A stretch of 64,000 nucleotides of DNA from Bacteroidetes bacterium GWF2_38_335 (GCA_001769535.1 MEOH01000013.1:79838-143837), one strand, 5' to 3'. Positions 16,807-25,958 are shown, counted from the stretch's first letter. Made by a program: numbers and translations. The notes: generated by a model from the letters alone, not told the origin.

Positions 16807-17526
16807 TTACAGCTTAAAAGGAAAATTCAAAGTAAGTATTATTCCATACGATGCCGGGTTAAATTTCAGTTCATCTTTAGTATACGGTGTTGCATGTCCC
16901 ACATTTAATTTATCATGCAACTTAGAAAGTTTCATATTATATAGGGGCAGTTGGTAATACGGGATAATATCAAATGTAAAATCCTCATTTCCAAATGAAA
17001 AAGGAAATTTAAAAGTAAAGGAAAAATAAAAAATATCCACTGGATAGACGGGATGAGCGTATATAAAGTCCTTAGAATCTCTAAGTTTTGTCCTGAACTG
17101 CTCAAAATTCATTCCAAATACAGGCCCCATTCTAAATCCATCTGAGTGTACAATGTTTGCCCCAAACCAGTAGGTAAAACCATGATGATTAAGCCTGAGC
17201 TGTGTTATATATTCATTGCCTGAAGAGTCGGCCCATTCGGCAGTAGAAACATGCAGATGCGTATGAAAACCCAATCCGACCGAAGCAATCTTTCCGTCAA
17301 ATTTAAACCCGAATACTCCTCCGTTAAGTATTTCCGGTACTTTAAGGGAGCTGGTCATAATATAATTATTACTGTAATGGTTGTTAAAATCATCAATAAT
17401 CTTTCTAAACGGCTCTGTTTTATCCATTTTTTCAACCGACCAGCCAAAGCTCATAAAACTCTGTGAGTGTCCTATAAACACTAATGAGCACAGTATTATA
17501 AACACAATAATAAGCTTTCTTCTCAT
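16807..17526 (-). CDS. Secreted protein of unknown function, probable outer-membrane beta-barrel
   Basis: A 239-residue protein with a clear signal peptide (MRRKLIIVFIILCSLVFIGHSQS). The rest alternates polar and aromatic/hydrophobic residues (FGFKFDGKIASVGLGFHTHL, FSFTFKFPFSFG) and ends in YGIILTLNFPFKL. Both features fit a small outer-membrane beta-barrel with a terminal aromatic or Leu strand. Its ATG overlaps the stop of the preceding gene by one base (TAATG), so the two are translationally coupled. Not assigned to a named family. Confidence 0.65.
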   Translation of the reverse strand: MRRKLIIVFIILCSLVFIGHSQSFMSFGWSVEKMDKTEPFRKIIDDFNNHYSNNYIMTSSLKVPEILNGGVFGFKFDGKIASVGLGFHTHLHVSTAEWADSSGNEYITQLRLNHHGFTYWFGANIVHSDGFRMGPVFGMNFEQFRTKLRDSKDFIYAHPVYPVDIFYFSFTFKFPFSFGNEDFTFDIIPYYQLPLYNMKLSKLHDKLNVGHATPYTKDELKFNPASYGIILTLNFPFKL

Positions 17527-18596
17527 TATTCCTCAATGTTTTTCAGTATTAACAAAACCTGAAACTTACCTGTGTTTTCATCAACTCTGTAAGTTGAAAC
17601 AATGCGCAGGTTTTTAAGAGCGGCATCATACCCTTCGGCCACATATACGGGTAAACGTATGATATCAACACTGGCAATTAAAGCAGAATAGGCATCCAGT
17701 TCATGGGTAATGCCACAACAAGGTGTCTTTTGTTTGCCAAGAAATTCATCAAATTCTTTTGCTCTGGCGACAGCTTTTTCTTCATTATCATATACCTCTA
17801 GAAACAAATAAAACTCATTGCTATAAACCATTCCCTTGCCATAATCAGGAAAGGAATATGAATCGGCATTTGCAAAATTTTTGGGAGCGGTTAAAATCAC
17901 CTTATTAAAAGCAGATTCAAAAGTTTCGGAATAAACTTTATCCTGAACAGGGTTTTGATCATTATAATCTACATCAACTGGAGAGGTGTTCTGTTCACTG
18001 TCATCAGATGGAGGTTCAGAATCGGTATCCTCCTCCCCTGTTTCATTTTCGGAAACATATTCATCACTACCGTTAACTGAAGAAAACTCCTCCAACCCGT
18101 TCTCAAAACACTCATCAGACATAGAAAATCCATATTCAAGAGAATATCTCACATTGCTTAGTGTTCTATCTTCACCAAATTCAACCCTGACATTGATTGC
18201 CCGGTTGAAATCAAACCATAATCCGCCATAATCGTCTGTTTCAAGGAGACCATACTGACCAATGACACCATCAACAGTTGAAGAACTGGTCAGTCCCATT
18301 GGAAGTATTTCATTAAATGCCTCAATATCAAAAATTATTATCTCAGTAATGTCATTGTTTATGTCGGTTTCAATTTTTATTCCTCTTTTTTCATTGCTCC
18401 AAACAGGGAATTCGCCCTTCAATTTATAATAAGAAAAAAGGTTTTTGGCTTGGTCGCTGTCAATGGATTTCGACAAATAACAGAGAAGACAGTCATCATT
18501 GATACATCCCTTGGAAAATTTGGAAATTTCTTGTGAATAGGAAAGATACGAGCAAAAGAATAAAGATAAAAACAGCAGGTTTTTAATAGTTTTCAT
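17526..18596 (-). CDS. Secreted protein of unknown function with acidic linker
   Basis: A 356-residue exported protein with signal peptide MKTIKNLLFLSLFFCSYLSYS and cleavage likely before QEIS. A cysteine-rich start (KGCINDDCLLCYLS) is followed by a globular domain to about residue 170. A very acidic Ser/Asp/Glu linker (about 180-220) leads to a second domain with VYVAEGYDAALKNLRIVSTY near the end. No family recognised. It is the first gene of a two-gene operon with the small beta-barrel protein (one-base overlap), suggesting a shared envelope role. Confidence 0.65.
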   Translation of the reverse strand: MKTIKNLLFLSLFFCSYLSYSQEISKFSKGCINDDCLLCYLSKSIDSDQAKNLFSYYKLKGEFPVWSNEKRGIKIETDINNDITEIIIFDIEAFNEILPMGLTSSSTVDGVIGQYGLLETDDYGGLWFDFNRAINVRVEFGEDRTLSNVRYSLEYGFSMSDECFENGLEEFSSVNGSDEYVSENETGEEDTDSEPPSDDSEQNTSPVDVDYNDQNPVQDKVYSETFESAFNKVILTAPKNFANADSYSFPDYGKGMVYSNEFYLFLEVYDNEEKAVARAKEFDEFLGKQKTPCCGITHELDAYSALIASVDIIRLPVYVAEGYDAALKNLRIVSTYRVDENTGKFQVLLILKNIEE

Positions 18597-18691
18597 GGTT
18601 TTTCGTTTTGTTTGTTATACAAGTATATTAATAAAAATTAAAATTTCAAATCTTTTTAAGATGATTATTTACATGATTATCAAATATTCAG

Positions 18692-18699
18692 TAGCTTTG
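18692..18699 (+). promoter_or_regulatory. -7 promoter element
   Basis: TAGCTTTG matches the TAnnTTTG consensus exactly, 12 bp before the ATG of the lipoprotein gene at 18712. A TTTA at 18668-18671, 20 bp upstream, could serve as a weak -33 box. Confidence 0.5.
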
Positions 18700-18711
18700 A
18701 AATAAAAAAAC

Positions 18712-19392
18712 ATGAACCAATTATTACTTCTTTTTTTAGGCGTTTTTTCTCTATTTGCTTGCAATAATGAGAATCCTGATGATAAAAAAGCTCAGGTTAA
18801 ACCCTATGAAAACGACACAATTCATATAGAAAAACCGATTTTTGTTATTTTCCAATCCTGGATGCTGGATGTAAATCAACTGAAGCTGGTTGATACCATC
18901 AAAAACAATGCTGAAAATATCATCTGGGATGTTAGCAAAGAGCATAGCATCTGGGATGATACGCGCAGGGTTGAAAATCCATTTTTTCCGGTGATTTGCA
19001 ATTCAGACACAACCGGATTCTTACAAATATCCGACAGTACCCTGCTTTACTATGACTCCTTCAAAAAACAGGTCTGGAAAACCAAATATGCCACTACTTT
19101 CAGAAAGTATTGCAGAGCCTTTTCTTCAGGTAATTCCCTTTTCGTTTCATTTTATTCCCCTATAGCAACCGGATCAAGTCTTTTGTGTTATGATATAAAC
19201 AACGGAAAAAACCTTTGGATCGGTGATATTAAACAAATGATGATTAGCCACAGCAAATACAGAAATGAAGTTTTTATATATAAGACAAATTCAAGGATCA
19301 TAGTTGCCGGACAAGAGGCCATGGGGAATATCCTGCAGGTCATTGATAGCAAAACAGGAAAAAATCTCTTTTTTGTGGATGATAATAAATAA
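18712..19392 (+). CDS. Lipoprotein with PQQ-like repeat region
   Basis: A 226-residue lipoprotein with a hydrophobic leader and a lipobox ending LFAC, then an acidic tether (NNENPDDKK). The C-terminal half, with LLYYDSFKKQVWKTKY, SLLCYDINNGKNLWIGDI and ILQVIDSKTGKNLFFVDD, shows the spaced 'D..TGK..W' pattern of beta-propeller (PQQ-like) blades. There are too few blades for a full propeller. Unknown function, anchored in the envelope. Its stop lies 10 bp before the next lipoprotein gene, so it is the first of a three-gene operon. Confidence 0.6.
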   Translation: MNQLLLLFLGVFSLFACNNENPDDKKAQVKPYENDTIHIEKPIFVIFQSWMLDVNQLKLVDTIKNNAENIIWDVSKEHSIWDDTRRVENPFFPVICNSDTTGFLQISDSTLLYYDSFKKQVWKTKYATTFRKYCRAFSSGNSLFVSFYSPIATGSSLLCYDINNGKNLWIGDIKQMMISHSKYRNEVFIYKTNSRIIVAGQEAMGNILQVIDSKTGKNLFFVDDNK

Positions 19393-19402
19393 CCAGATAA
19401 TA

Positions 19403-20128
19403 ATGAAAATAATTAACTATTTAATTCTCATTACAGGTCTTTGCTTTTTTGTATTTTCCTGTTCAAATCCAGAAGATAATTCTGAAAGCAATAAAAAAAC
19501 TGATACTTCTGAAGTAAACAAGGCTAAAACAACTCAGAATTCAATTTCTGAAGATCTGGAAGGAAAATTTCAGGTACAGGATCTTTTTGAAAATGAAATA
19601 AGTGATGTGATCAATGCACTTGCTATGGAAGATTTTTCTCTGGCTTTAAAGAAAACAGAAAAATGCCTGAGTGACAAAAATATATCAGAAACACAAAAAG
19701 CAGCTCTCAGATACATGCATATATACTCTGTTGCAGGTTTAGTCACTGAAAAGAAAATGACTCACGATGATCTGAATAAAATTCTGACATCATACAAAGG
19801 CCAATATTTAATTACACAGAATCTTGAAATAACAAAAGGTATCAGCATGCCATTCAACCAGCTGCAGGTTGAAAAAATAAACGGTAAGAAGCTTGAAGCT
19901 ACCTGTTCTAATAATGCAGGAGTGAACATTCATTGCTTTATTAATGTTAATATGAAAAACGCACTAAACCTTGACAAGCAATTGGGAAAACATGGCTATA
20001 TCTGTGGAAAGCTGAAAACTTTCAAAACAAGTGAAAATGATGTTTTCAGTTGGATTTGTGAAATTGAACTTGACGAAGGTTTTGTGAAAATACTTGAAGA
20101 TGAATATGAAAAAATTGATGAAAAATGA
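19403..20128 (+). CDS. Lipoprotein of unknown function
   Basis: A 241-residue lipoprotein: MKIINYLILITGLCFFVFSC, with the cysteine as the lipobox, followed by an acidic Ser/Asn-rich spacer. The middle is helical (VINALAMEDFSLALKKTEKC). The C-terminal ~95 residues (LQVEKINGKKLEATCSNNAG, then CFINVNMKNALNLDK) look like a small OB-fold-type beta domain. I use the ATG at 19403, which gives a proper signal peptide. An in-frame ATG at 19304 lies inside the preceding gene and would hide it. The stop overlaps the next start by 4 bases (ATGA). Confidence 0.65.
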   Translation: MKIINYLILITGLCFFVFSCSNPEDNSESNKKTDTSEVNKAKTTQNSISEDLEGKFQVQDLFENEISDVINALAMEDFSLALKKTEKCLSDKNISETQKAALRYMHIYSVAGLVTEKKMTHDDLNKILTSYKGQYLITQNLEITKGISMPFNQLQVEKINGKKLEATCSNNAGVNIHCFINVNMKNALNLDKQLGKHGYICGKLKTFKTSENDVFSWICEIELDEGFVKILEDEYEKIDEK

Positions 20129-20580
20129 AAATTTACTTTTTAATATTTAGCCTGTTTTCTGCCTTAATTTTAACCGCACAGCAAAACAACCCTGTTTTTG
20201 ACCAAAAGCTGGCAGATTCACTGGGTGCAGATGAATACGGAATGAAAAACTACTATTTTGTGATTCTGAAAACCGGACCCACAAAGCTCACAGACACTGC
20301 TGAAATAAATACAATTTTCAGGGGACACATGGAGAATATTTTCAGACTTGAAAAATCAGGCAAATTAGTTGTTGCCGGTCCATTTGGGAAAAATGAAGAC
20401 GGATTCAGGGGACTGTTCATAATAGACGCCAAAAGCCGCGAAGAAGTACTCCAACTGCTTGATACCGATCCGGCCATTAAGCAAAAGGTTTTCGAATGTG
20501 ATATATATGATTGGTATGGCTCGGCAGCGCTGCCTGAATATATCGAGGTGCATAAAAAAATTGAAAAGAAAAAACCCTAG
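20125..20580 (+). CDS. Exported YciI-like domain protein
   Basis: A 151-residue protein with a signal peptide (MKIYFLIFSLFSALILTA, then QQNN). A YCII-related domain follows: YYFVILKTGPT, the helix FRGHMENIFRLEKSGKLVVA, then GPFGKNEDGFRGLFIIDA. YciI-like domains form dimeric alpha-beta ferredoxin-like folds; most are cytoplasmic, so export is unusual. It overlaps the preceding lipoprotein gene by 4 bp (ATGA) and is therefore in the same operon. Biochemical role unknown. Confidence 0.75.
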   Translation: MKIYFLIFSLFSALILTAQQNNPVFDQKLADSLGADEYGMKNYYFVILKTGPTKLTDTAEINTIFRGHMENIFRLEKSGKLVVAGPFGKNEDGFRGLFIIDAKSREEVLQLLDTDPAIKQKVFECDIYDWYGSAALPEYIEVHKKIEKKKP

Positions 20581-20581
20581 C

Positions 20582-21064
20582 TTATTCAATTTTGCCAATC
20601 ACCACCACATAGTTCTTTCCATATTTCTTGGCACATTTGGGACAGGTAGTATACCACATGTACCATTTTTTAATTGTGTGTCCTTTTTCTTTAGAAGCAG
20701 CTTCATAATCTTTTATCCATTTGCCGGTATCTTTGAACGGACCTTCATATACCCTACTGAAAAACTTTCCGGTAAGGGAGATATTTTCGGTATCGGGAAT
20801 ATTTTTATCAACAGCAAGGTAAAGATTCATTTTCCATTTTGAAGTATGCTCGGACAGACAAAGCCAATCGGGTACTTCAGCTTTCTCATTTCTTACTCTT
20901 GCATCCAAACGGCGCATTACTTTGCCAAAATTCATGGGCATGTACATGAAGGTGCAGACAGTGTCCCTGATAAACTTTTTATTGTTCCATTCGGTGATTT
21001 TATCCTGCCAGAGTTCAGGTTGAAACTCGGGGCAGCATTGGTCGTATTTTAAATTATCTGTCAT
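20582..21064 (-). CDS. Conserved cytoplasmic protein, GyrI-like fold suspected
   Basis: A 160-residue cytoplasmic protein. It begins with YDQCCPEFQPELWQDKITEW and continues with MYMPMNFGKVMRRLDA and SEHTSKWKMNLYLAVDKNIP. It ends with the C-terminal motif TTCPKCAKKYGKNYVVVIGK, whose paired cysteines look like a small metal or redox site. This arrangement is familiar from proteins loosely annotated as 'hydrolase' in databases. The domain order resembles GyrI-like small-molecule-binding folds. No activity is established. It is convergent with the YciI-like gene, one base apart. Confidence 0.6.
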   Translation of the reverse strand: MTDNLKYDQCCPEFQPELWQDKITEWNNKKFIRDTVCTFMYMPMNFGKVMRRLDARVRNEKAEVPDWLCLSEHTSKWKMNLYLAVDKNIPDTENISLTGKFFSRVYEGPFKDTGKWIKDYEAASKEKGHTIKKWYMWYTTCPKCAKKYGKNYVVVIGKIE

Positions 21065-21430
21065 TGCTTTTTTTTATGCAATTTAAGGAAAAGGAAGGAA
21101 ATTTTGCCGCTAATGCGCGATTTTTTTTTTATTGATAGAGAAAGAAAGGTAACATTTTTTAAAATTAGAAAGAGACGCAAAATATCACATCTCTACAACT
21201 CTGTCTTTTTGCTCGCTGCTTGATACTTGCTACTCACTACTCACCTAAACCCATCATCCATTTTCGCCGGATTAATGTTTTTCGCTCCAATGAGTTCATT
21301 ACCGGCGGTTCTTATCACGAATCGTTAAACCCCCGGCCTCCTGCCGGGGCTGAATTAACCTGGCCTTGCAGGCCGTTTGTTCTCCTGATTGTTTTCTCGC
21401 TACTTGATACTCGCTACTAGCTATTCGCTA
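21065..21430. repeat. Non-coding gap with degenerate repeats and hairpins
   Basis: No gene is seen in this 366-bp gap. It holds a degenerate copy of the GAGACGC-type inverted end (21171-21196). Two direct copies of a degenerate CTCGCTACT/TTGATACT-rich array lie at 21211-21244 and 21392-21433. A perfect 7-bp stem, CCCCGGC/GCCGGGG, is at 21331-21349. The array copies flank about 150 bp of more GC-rich sequence, as if an unrelated segment lies between two repeats. Confidence 0.5.
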
Positions 21431-22075
21431 CTAATTAACCTCCACATCAATCAGCCAGTAAGCATGAATTCGTTGGGCGAGGAATTTTCCGGGATATTCG
21501 ATTCTTCCGTTATTCATATCAAACGCCGCATCGGGCATGGGATCGCGTACGACTATAGAGGTGATTTTTGGTCCGGATGGCGTATTGATGTAACTGGCAG
21601 CAGTAATTAAAACCGTATGTCCGCCCTCTCCCGTATCATAACCGATAATGACGGGTTTTTTCTCGCCCAGTTCACGAATCAAAACAGAAGGATTTGGTGC
21701 ACCTTTACCCATTTCGGAAGAGATCGTATAGGTTGTTCCATTTGTATCCACATCAGAGCAGTTAAGCCGGTCCTGAATGGTTTCAATTGTTGCACCATAA
21801 TCGGGTAATTCTGAATTTTCATCCAGTCCGTACACTTTTTTAACTATCGAGTCCTGCGGAACATAAACCTTGTAGTAATTAAGCACCATTTCTATTGTAG
21901 CGGCCCAGCACCAGTATGAGTTGTTTTGGGCTACCATGATGTTGTCTATATCATCGCCTTCAATGCCCACGTAGTGCTTTTGGGGCATTACGGTGCGGGG
22001 ATTGGGCTGGGCGGACAGATTTATAGAAATTAGTCCGGCAAAGATTAAAAGCAATATGAATACATTTTTTTGCAT
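21431..22075 (-). CDS. Papain-like cysteine protease (AvrRpt2/C70-like), exported
   Basis: A 214-residue protein with a signal peptide ending around NLSAQP. The papain-like core follows. Q50 and C56 are in VAQNNSYWCWAATIEMVL, which supplies the oxyanion Gln and catalytic Cys. The catalytic His is in GEGGHTVLITAA (about residue 152) and an Asp in VRDPMPD follows it. The arrangement C...H...D with the SYWCWAA core matches the 'papain-like cysteine protease AvrRpt2' Pfam family (C70). Similar domains occur in peptide-processing and toxin proteins. There is no pro-domain or sorting tag. Substrate unknown. Confidence 0.75.
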   Translation of the reverse strand: MQKNVFILLLIFAGLISINLSAQPNPRTVMPQKHYVGIEGDDIDNIMVAQNNSYWCWAATIEMVLNYYKVYVPQDSIVKKVYGLDENSELPDYGATIETIQDRLNCSDVDTNGTTYTISSEMGKGAPNPSVLIRELGEKKPVIIGYDTGEGGHTVLITAASYINTPSGPKITSIVVRDPMPDAAFDMNNGRIEYPGKFLAQRIHAYWLIDVEVN

Positions 22076-22090
22076 ACATTAAAACATAAG

Positions 22091-22098
22091 CAAATTTA
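22091..22098 (-). promoter_or_regulatory. -7 promoter element for the papain-like protease gene
   Basis: On the minus strand this reads TAAATTTG, an exact TAnnTTTG match, 15 bp before the ATG at 22075. No well-spaced -33 box is visible. Confidence 0.45.
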
Positions 22099-22156
22099 AT
22101 ACCAAAATTTGAATTCTATTTTTAATACTTACCAGAATTCTCTATAAGTTGCGCCC

Positions 22157-24427
22157 TTACCTCACCACCACCTCATCCGAAAAAATCCATGACTTCCCTC
22201 CTGCTCCTTTGTGCCAGTCGGGACAGGCAATGATGTTTTGCGTTTTTACTTTTATGTAACGGGCTTTTTTTGCCGGGAATTTGCATGTAAATGTTTCGAT
22301 TACGGGTTTATCGGTTTTGTATGGGGTTTTCTTTTTCACCTCGCCGGCTTTTTTGAATTCTTTGCCGTCTTCGGATAAAAACACTTCCATATTGTCGGGA
22401 ATCCATATCCAGTAAACCAGATCCTGGATGAAATCGGCTGATACTTCTTTTACTTCGGTAACCTTTTCAAGATCAATGACTATCTCCATGTTGGTTGCTT
22501 CAAAGCCCAGCCAGTTGCAATGGAAGTCAATATCGCCCTTTAGTCCGTCTGTTAAAGCCTTTTCTCCGCCCACATCATATTTGCCGCTGAACTTATTGAT
22601 GAACTGCACTTTTTTATCAACCGCCAGATGGTTTGCCATGCCGGTTTCAAAGAACTTTTCGGTTAGGATTTTGTATTCATCCGGAGTGGGATGCCCCATT
22701 TCCTCAAACATTGTTAGTCCGGCATCTTTGGCCATTTTGACAATATTATCCAAACGGGTTTTCATTTCTGGATTGACAATCCACTGTCCGTTTTCCTTTA
22801 TAAAAACCGAATATTTCGGAGTGATATTTCTTTTGGATATTTCAAGAATGGCAAACTCGAGGGACAACCTGACGTTTTTCACTCTCTGACGGTAATTCGG
22901 ACTGTTTTTCAAACTTAATTCTGCATTATCAAGAATTTTGGTGTACTTATCAAGCAGTTTGGGTGTGAGGTAGGTCTTAACTCCATCCCAGGGGTAGCCA
23001 TAGATGTTCAAAGTACCGCCGCTTTTTACCAGTTCATCGTGCATCAGGTCAATGTATTCTTTGATGTAAGGAGCTGCCTCGCCATAATAAAGATGTATGA
23101 ATTCATTTTTCACCTTTTCGATGTCCACGTCGGGGTTCCAGAGGAGTTTTGCAATCATATATGCCTTGAGGTCGTGCAGGTCGCTAACGGCATTTCCGCT
23201 GCCTTGCTGGAACATCAGTTTTACATTATTGTCCCTGAAAAACTGAATATTTGGTTGAAGAACGTGGAGATTTGGGAATGGGTCGGCGTAGTTTCTGAAC
23301 TGCACCACATAATCCCACAGATAAATATTGTCGGTCAGTTTTCCCCAATCCACAATATCCTTTGCAAACGATCCCTCGCTTTGATCCTCGGAAATTGGTC
23401 TGTTGCGGTCGCATTCGATGGTGCAAAGCATGATGTTTACGTTTGGCTCAGGTTTGATATTTTTGGGAGCGTGGCGGGTGTACTGGTAAGCCAGTGTTGA
23501 AATCTGCTTATCGGGAAATTCTTTGGCAATGCGGTTTACAAACCAAATGAGAGTGCCACTCGGACCACCATATTTTTTATCAAGAGCCAGACATTTTTCG
23601 CACTGACAGGGTTGATAGGTGTCGTTTTGTGAAACGGACCAGTAAATGGCTTTCGGATTTTCGGCAATTCTCTTTTTCAGGTCATCCCTGATGATGGTAA
23701 AAACATCCTCGTTTGAAAGACATAGCTGGGCATCGGCAATGCGTTCGCCACTTTGAAAGGTGAAATATTCGGGGTGTGATTTAAAGTATTTCTCAGGAGA
23801 GATAAAAGTTTTAAATGTGTGCACATACAAGCCCCACTGGCTGTCGCGCACCGACTGATCGTGTAACTTGTGCCATAAGGCAAATTCGGGGTTATAGCCG
23901 TTGACGATGTGAATTTGGCGGAAGTCGAAGGCAGGTATTTCCTTTTGCACAAAATGTTTAAAACGAATGTTTTTATTTTTTGGAATAATGGTTTCATCGG
24001 GACTTAATTTTTTAACACCCAGATACTCCTCAATAAATGAATAAACTCCATAAGCAGTACTAAGGCAGTTATTTCCTGAGATGTATATATTACTGAAATG
24101 AGTCTGGATAATGAATCCATCATCGCCAAGCTCATCGTGAACAGTATCACCTGCAAACTCACCCAAAAATATAGTCATTGGTCCGGGCGTTTTAGAAATT
24201 TTCAACTCAGCTCCCGATACCTCCTTAATGTAAAACTGTAATTCTTTTGCGGCACTCATGCAAACAGAATCAGCCGTATCGCAGCAAATAACATATTCGC
24301 TTTTTCCATCAACCACCAAATCACAATCTTCATCGTGAGTTTGCATGAATGAATTGCACTGAAATAAAACCATTGAAATCAATAAAAAACCGAGAAACTT
24401 TTTCCTAAAATTATTTGTTATAGTCAT
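22157..24427 (-). CDS. DUF4838 family lipoprotein with C-terminal discoidin-like domain
   Basis: A 756-residue lipoprotein with a leader ending LISMVLFQC. An N-terminal glucuronidase-like domain holds AAKELQFYIKEVSGAELKIS. The DUF4838 core carries HPEYFTFQSGERI, AIYWSVSQNDTYQPCQCEKC (about residue 272) and LIWFVNRIAKEFPDK. The last ~130 residues (WLGFEATNMEIVIDLEKV, VSADFIQDLVYWIW) look like an F5/8 type C carbohydrate-binding module. DUF4838 proteins are predicted TIM-barrel glycoside hydrolases of Bacteroidota glycan loci. No SusCD pair is nearby. I use the ATG at 24427; a TTG two codons upstream is also in frame. Confidence 0.82.
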   Translation of the reverse strand: MTITNNFRKKFLGFLLISMVLFQCNSFMQTHDEDCDLVVDGKSEYVICCDTADSVCMSAAKELQFYIKEVSGAELKISKTPGPMTIFLGEFAGDTVHDELGDDGFIIQTHFSNIYISGNNCLSTAYGVYSFIEEYLGVKKLSPDETIIPKNKNIRFKHFVQKEIPAFDFRQIHIVNGYNPEFALWHKLHDQSVRDSQWGLYVHTFKTFISPEKYFKSHPEYFTFQSGERIADAQLCLSNEDVFTIIRDDLKKRIAENPKAIYWSVSQNDTYQPCQCEKCLALDKKYGGPSGTLIWFVNRIAKEFPDKQISTLAYQYTRHAPKNIKPEPNVNIMLCTIECDRNRPISEDQSEGSFAKDIVDWGKLTDNIYLWDYVVQFRNYADPFPNLHVLQPNIQFFRDNNVKLMFQQGSGNAVSDLHDLKAYMIAKLLWNPDVDIEKVKNEFIHLYYGEAAPYIKEYIDLMHDELVKSGGTLNIYGYPWDGVKTYLTPKLLDKYTKILDNAELSLKNSPNYRQRVKNVRLSLEFAILEISKRNITPKYSVFIKENGQWIVNPEMKTRLDNIVKMAKDAGLTMFEEMGHPTPDEYKILTEKFFETGMANHLAVDKKVQFINKFSGKYDVGGEKALTDGLKGDIDFHCNWLGFEATNMEIVIDLEKVTEVKEVSADFIQDLVYWIWIPDNMEVFLSEDGKEFKKAGEVKKKTPYKTDKPVIETFTCKFPAKKARYIKVKTQNIIACPDWHKGAGGKSWIFSDEVVVR

Positions 24428-24542
24428 TGACAATTATCAGTATTTTCAAATTAAATATGGCAAATTCGCCATAATTAAAAATTTGGATTGTTTGCAGGTT
24501 CTTTTTCTTATTCTGTTCCATATTCCTTTTAGATTAATATTC

Positions 24543-25211
24543 CTAAAAATTATATCCTATTGATAAATTTGAATAAATGACTGAACCAGCACCAATGGTA
24601 TACCATACTATGCCATGTGCAAAGTTACCTTCATAGATTGTAACAATTTCATTTCTATCACCATTCTCGTCATAATATTCAATAATCTCATCCTTTGTAA
24701 CGTTTTCCTTATATGGAAAATATTGAAATCCTAAGTTATAATCTAAGATGAATTGATCCTTTTTGCCAAAAAAATGTTGATGACCAATTTTTAGTGATTC
24801 ACCAACTGGTAAAAAGGAAACAATAATCGAACCACCGTCAAGATCTTGCCAGTCAATTATTTCATTACTAGAATTGTATTTGTTGGAGTACTTATCGAAT
24901 AATTCATCAGTTTGAAAATAGCCAATGGATAACTTAGGTTCAATGTACCAACCGGTTGGAGCATCTTTTTTAAAATAGTATCTAAATGCAGGTTCAAGTT
25001 TGACACCATACATAGGGGTAATATAAAAAAAAGATGCTGTTATTCCGCAAGTAGAACTTTGATTTAGTTTCCTTTCATATTGAAACTTTGCATTATCCAA
25101 AAGACTGAAAATTGAAATTTTTAGATTTTGACTTGATTTTGCTTCTTGACCAAATAGAATAGAGGAATTTGTCAGGAAAAATATCAATATTATTATTAAA
25201 CTTTGCTTCAT
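24543..25211 (-). CDS. Exported protein of unknown function, probable outer-membrane barrel
   Basis: A 222-residue protein with signal peptide MKQSLIIILIFFLTNSSILF, then GQEAK. Alternating aromatic and polar strands follow (CGITASFFYITPMYGVKLEP, WYIEPKLSIGYFQ, FILDYNLGFQYFPY) and it ends SNLSIGYNF. The terminal aromatic strand and absence of cysteines fit a DUF3575-like small outer-membrane beta-barrel, but the family is not certain. It stands apart from its neighbours, with 100-150-bp gaps on both sides. Confidence 0.6.
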   Translation of the reverse strand: MKQSLIIILIFFLTNSSILFGQEAKSSQNLKISIFSLLDNAKFQYERKLNQSSTCGITASFFYITPMYGVKLEPAFRYYFKKDAPTGWYIEPKLSIGYFQTDELFDKYSNKYNSSNEIIDWQDLDGGSIIVSFLPVGESLKIGHQHFFGKKDQFILDYNLGFQYFPYKENVTKDEIIEYYDENGDRNEIVTIYEGNFAHGIVWYTIGAGSVIYSNLSIGYNF

Positions 25212-25264
25212 TTCTATTTCATTGTTATTTTATTGCACAGTGGCGAATTATTAAGCACAAAAAG

Positions 25265-25362
25265 TCAATACACCATCCCGGAAGCATTCGGGATTGATGC
25301 GAAGTAAAATGTTCAATTATCCTCTTGGCCGTCAATGATCCCTTCACCACTTGGCGGTAGTT
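25265..25362. repeat. Short intergenic hairpin sequence
   Basis: The gap between two minus-strand genes contains a perfect stem ATCCCG (25275-25280) / CGGGAT (25289-25294). A more GC-rich tail around CTTGGCCGTCAATGATCCC follows. It reads as a degenerate dispersed repeat; I see no gene in it. Confidence 0.4.
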
Positions 25363-25364
25363 TT

Positions 25365-25934
25365 TTAGTTTAAAATCTCCCATGAAAATCCATTAGATTT
25401 ATACTTAATCAAACCAATAGATTTGTGAAAATACAACTCGATAGAATCTGTCAATATTTTGTAATATACATCATGGAACCACTGATCGCCGATGAAAACA
25501 GAATCAATCGAATAGTCAAAGGAAGTGAAATCTTCAGAATATTTTAAATCATTATAAAATCCTTTCCAAAAAAAGTGCATTGAGAAACCATCAATATCTT
25601 TTTCTAAATTAATTTTCAATTCTTCTATATAATTTGTGGATTTGTAATTCAACATTTCGAAATAATAAAAATCCATCCCATCTTCCGGGCAAATACATGC
25701 CCATGGTGCCTCTGAGGAAGGTTTTTCAAAGTATGTATTTTTATAGGTAACAATAAATGTCTTGACACTATCACCACACTCAAAGAAAATGGTGTCATTT
25801 TCTTCGGGAATTGGTATCCACTCTTTTTCATCATCAGTAAAACCTGGTTGAAAGTCACTACATTTGCATTTTCTGCAACTATCAAAAAGCATTATTACTG
25901 TAATTAACAAAAATATGAAAGCCAGTGTTTTCAT
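25365..25934 (-). CDS. Lipoprotein of unknown function
   Basis: A 189-residue lipoprotein: MKTLAFIFLLITVIMLFDSC, with the lipobox cysteine, then a Cys/Lys-rich start (RKCKCSDFQPG). The body is rich in Asp, Tyr and Phe (FSMHFFWKGFYNDLKYS, DSVFIGDQWFHDVYYKI) and the C-terminal KYKSNGFSWEIL resembles the end of a small beta domain. No family recognised. I chose the ATG at 25934; another ATG seven codons upstream at 25955 is possible but gives a longer basic n-region. It lies 24 bp downstream of the T9SS cargo gene, on the same strand. Confidence 0.6.
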   Translation of the reverse strand: MKTLAFIFLLITVIMLFDSCRKCKCSDFQPGFTDDEKEWIPIPEENDTIFFECGDSVKTFIVTYKNTYFEKPSSEAPWACICPEDGMDFYYFEMLNYKSTNYIEELKINLEKDIDGFSMHFFWKGFYNDLKYSEDFTSFDYSIDSVFIGDQWFHDVYYKILTDSIELYFHKSIGLIKYKSNGFSWEILN

Positions 25935-25958
25935 AGTCTGTTTTCCTTTTAGCATGGG

